From Campylobacter concisus (GTDB taxonomy: Bacteria; Campylobacterota; Campylobacteria; Campylobacterales; Campylobacteraceae): a DNA stretch of 64,000 bases. The stretch covers positions 124,001 to 188,000 of the forward strand of contig NZ_LVLC01000030.1 of the NCBI RefSeq assembly GCF_002092855.1, in the 5' to 3' direction. Positions 62,756 to 64,000 of this stretch are shown here, one piece after another. Both the position numbers and the translations under genes were made by a program. The notes under the pieces were generated by a model that searched no databases, was not told the origin of the DNA, and saw only the letters and a list, made by a program, of their open reading frames with translations. Numbering within the stretch: position 1 is the stretch's first letter; every line of letters begins with the position of its first letter.

Positions 62756-62779
62756 ATCTTCTCCTTTAAATTTTTGGTA

Positions 62780-62785
62780 ATTCTA
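62780..62785 (-). promoter_or_regulatory. -10 box of the luxS promoter
   Basis: On the minus strand GCTAGAATTACC contains TAGAAT, about 25 bases ahead of the luxS ATG. The upstream run TTTTTTACG fits the T-rich element typical of the genus. Confidence 0.4.
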
Positions 62786-62889
62786 GCGTAAAAAATATTT
62801 AAAATTTAAAGGCTCATGCAAAATTTCACATAAGCCTTGCAATATTTGAATGTTTGTGGGTATTAAAATAATAAAAATTTTACTTACTA

Positions 62890-63579
62890 TTATAAATTTC
62901 TCATATATTCTGTGCTATAAATACCTTGAATACGTCTTTCCATGTCACTATACCAACTTTTTGGAATAGTGGTGAGAGAGTTAAATTTCTCTAGTAAATT
63001 TAAATTTTTATTTGGAGCGTAAAAAAGTCTATTTACTTCTAAAATGCTCATATAAACTGGATCTTTTTCTATAACTTCTATCACGTCGCCCACTTTGCAC
63101 GATCCTGGTGTTATGACGCGGTAATACCAGCCAGTAAGGCCAGTTTCAAAGATGTGAGTAGCCATATTTTCATTGCCCCATCTTTTTGAGAGCTTAAAGC
63201 AAGGCTTTCTAGGCTGCGATACTTGAAGCACAAGTGAGCCGATTTTATGTATATCACCTACACAGACACTACTCTCATCGAGTCCATCAATGCATAAATT
63301 CTCACCCATAGCTCCATAAGCCATATTTTTTAATCCTAAAAAACTCTCCCAATCGGCGTAATTTGCAAATGAATTTGCAAAAACTGCCTTTTCAGGGCCG
63401 CCATGGTGCTTTGTATCAGCGACACTATCACCCACAAAGCCAAGTTCATTTGCGAAAATTTCGCCATTTTGAGCTACTTTAAATATAGCTGAACTCCATG
63501 GTGTATTTAGCTTATTAGTAGCACTTTGCGAGCCGTAGTTTTTCACCTCACCAATTAGTAATGCTTTTACTATTGCCAT
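62890..63579 (-). CDS. MOSC domain protein (YiiM-like)
   Basis: The 229-residue protein has the MOSC core with HHGGPEKAVFANSFANYADW (about 57-76), GENLCIDGLDESSVCVGD (about 92-109) and SQPRKPCFKLSKRWG (about 119-133), where Cys125 is the expected molybdenum-ligand or sulfur-carrier residue. YiiM-type proteins are molybdenum-dependent reductases of hydroxylated bases or carry sulfur for cofactors. It is followed by about 130 bases before luxS and preceded closely (17 bases) by ruvC, so both may share a transcript. Confidence 0.9.
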   Translation of the reverse strand: MAIVKALLIGEVKNYGSQSATNKLNTPWSSAIFKVAQNGEIFANELGFVGDSVADTKHHGGPEKAVFANSFANYADWESFLGLKNMAYGAMGENLCIDGLDESSVCVGDIHKIGSLVLQVSQPRKPCFKLSKRWGNENMATHIFETGLTGWYYRVITPGSCKVGDVIEVIEKDPVYMSILEVNRLFYAPNKNLNLLEKFNSLTTIPKSWYSDMERRIQGIYSTEYMRNL

Positions 63580-63596
63580 CTTTTTCCTATCAAAAT

Positions 63597-64000
63597 TTAG
63601 CTTATTCTTAAATTATTTGCATGAGTTAGCGCGATCGCGATTGCATCGGTAATATCAAGCGGTTTTATCTCTTTATTTATTCCTAAAATTTTCTTCACCA
63701 TAAATGCCACTTGCTCTTTATCAGCTTTAGCCTTGCCAGTGACCGTCTTTTTCACCTGAAGCGGTGTATACTCGGCAAAATCACCATGAAGCTGTAAAAT
63801 TTTAAGGCTAAGTGCCCCTCGAAACTGAGCAAGCTTTAAAACCGTTTTTGGATTGTAGGCAAAAAATATATCTTCAATTGCGACCTCGTCAAATTTATGG
63901 TTTTTAAAGATGAGATCAAGCCCCTCGCAAAGCTCGGTAATCTGATACTGAAGTGTGTTTGGTTTTATTTTTATGAGTCCTGCTTCAAGAAGAGTAGTTT
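63597..64000 (-). CDS. ruvC: Crossover junction endodeoxyribonuclease RuvC (C-terminal part; start outside the window)
   Basis: RuvC cuts Holliday junctions at the end of recombination. About 134 C-terminal codons are visible: the catalytic Glu region [26 protein letters not shown] and the C-terminal [15 protein letters not shown] with the last two acidic ligands (Asp in DITD). The frame ends with TAA at 63597-63599. The first active-site Asp is beyond the right edge of the window. It lies 17 bases ahead of the MOSC gene on the same strand. Confidence 0.93.
   Translation of the reverse strand, partial: TTLLEAGLIKIKPNTLQYQITELCEGLDLIFKNHKFDEVAIEDIFFAYNPKTVLKLAQFRGALSLKILQLHGDFAEYTPLQVKKTVTGKAKADKEQVAFMVKKILGINKEIKPLDITDAIAIALTHANNLRIS

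Overview
The window looks like chromosome of a Campylobacter, most plausibly of the C. concisus / C. curvus group. The grounds are an AT-rich sequence, TATAAT-type -10 boxes with no clear -35, a DUF4492-cydAB quinol oxidase locus, desulforubrerythrin, pyrG near recJ, the ksgA-rnj-pseudouridine synthase block, a rlmN-linked small hydrophobic protein, FAD-dependent thymidylate synthase, and an octahaem sulfite reductase (Mcc) cluster like that of Wolinella. I recognised no tRNA, rRNA, insertion sequence, prophage or CRISPR array. The species is inferred, not proven.

Layout. 1-3302: recJ (cut by the window edge), a GC-rich flavodoxin-fold reductase that looks inserted, and pyrG. 3428-6434: DUF4492-cydA-cydB plus a 33-residue membrane peptide that I read as the small third subunit of the oxidase. 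6563-8332: exported arylsulfate sulfotransferase. 9242-13627: ilvD, rmuC, a small periplasmic protein and desulforubrerythrin. 13721-19601: an accessory operon with alcohol dehydrogenase, two SDR-type reductases, a subtype-B tannase-like esterase, an exported double ABM-domain protein, the remnant of a second tannase, and a reductase fused to a DUF2798 membrane domain. 19676-26656: anaerobic (nrdD, nrdG) and aerobic (nrdA) ribonucleotide reductase genes around a low-GC coiled-coil membrane protein. NrdD is split by an in-frame stop, so its glycyl-radical segment lies in a separate 56-residue cistron.

26876-40208: housekeeping genes. These are purB, a pseudouridine synthase, the overlapping helicase-hisF-phosphorylase-rlmN-small-protein operon, and ksgA-rnj-kdsD-rsuA-type synthase. 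40281-40608 holds a decayed Sel1-repeat gene.

40630-55425 is the centrepiece: about 15 kb on the minus strand devoted to sulfite respiration. A two-component system with a periplasmic c-haem sensor (MccS/MccR) lies upstream of mccA (seven CxxCH sites plus one CX15CH site and two cysteines spaced like the Cu ligands), mccB, mccC, mccD, the dedicated haem lyase ccsA1 and a coupled Sel1 protein. A tightly packed operon of NosL-like proteins and an ABC transporter follows. I infer that it supplies copper to MccA.

55672-64000: pyrE, a NhaC-family antiporter, flgE with a sigma-54 promoter and EF-hand-like loops, thyX, an adenine methylase coupled to luxS, a MOSC protein, and the 3' part of ruvC.
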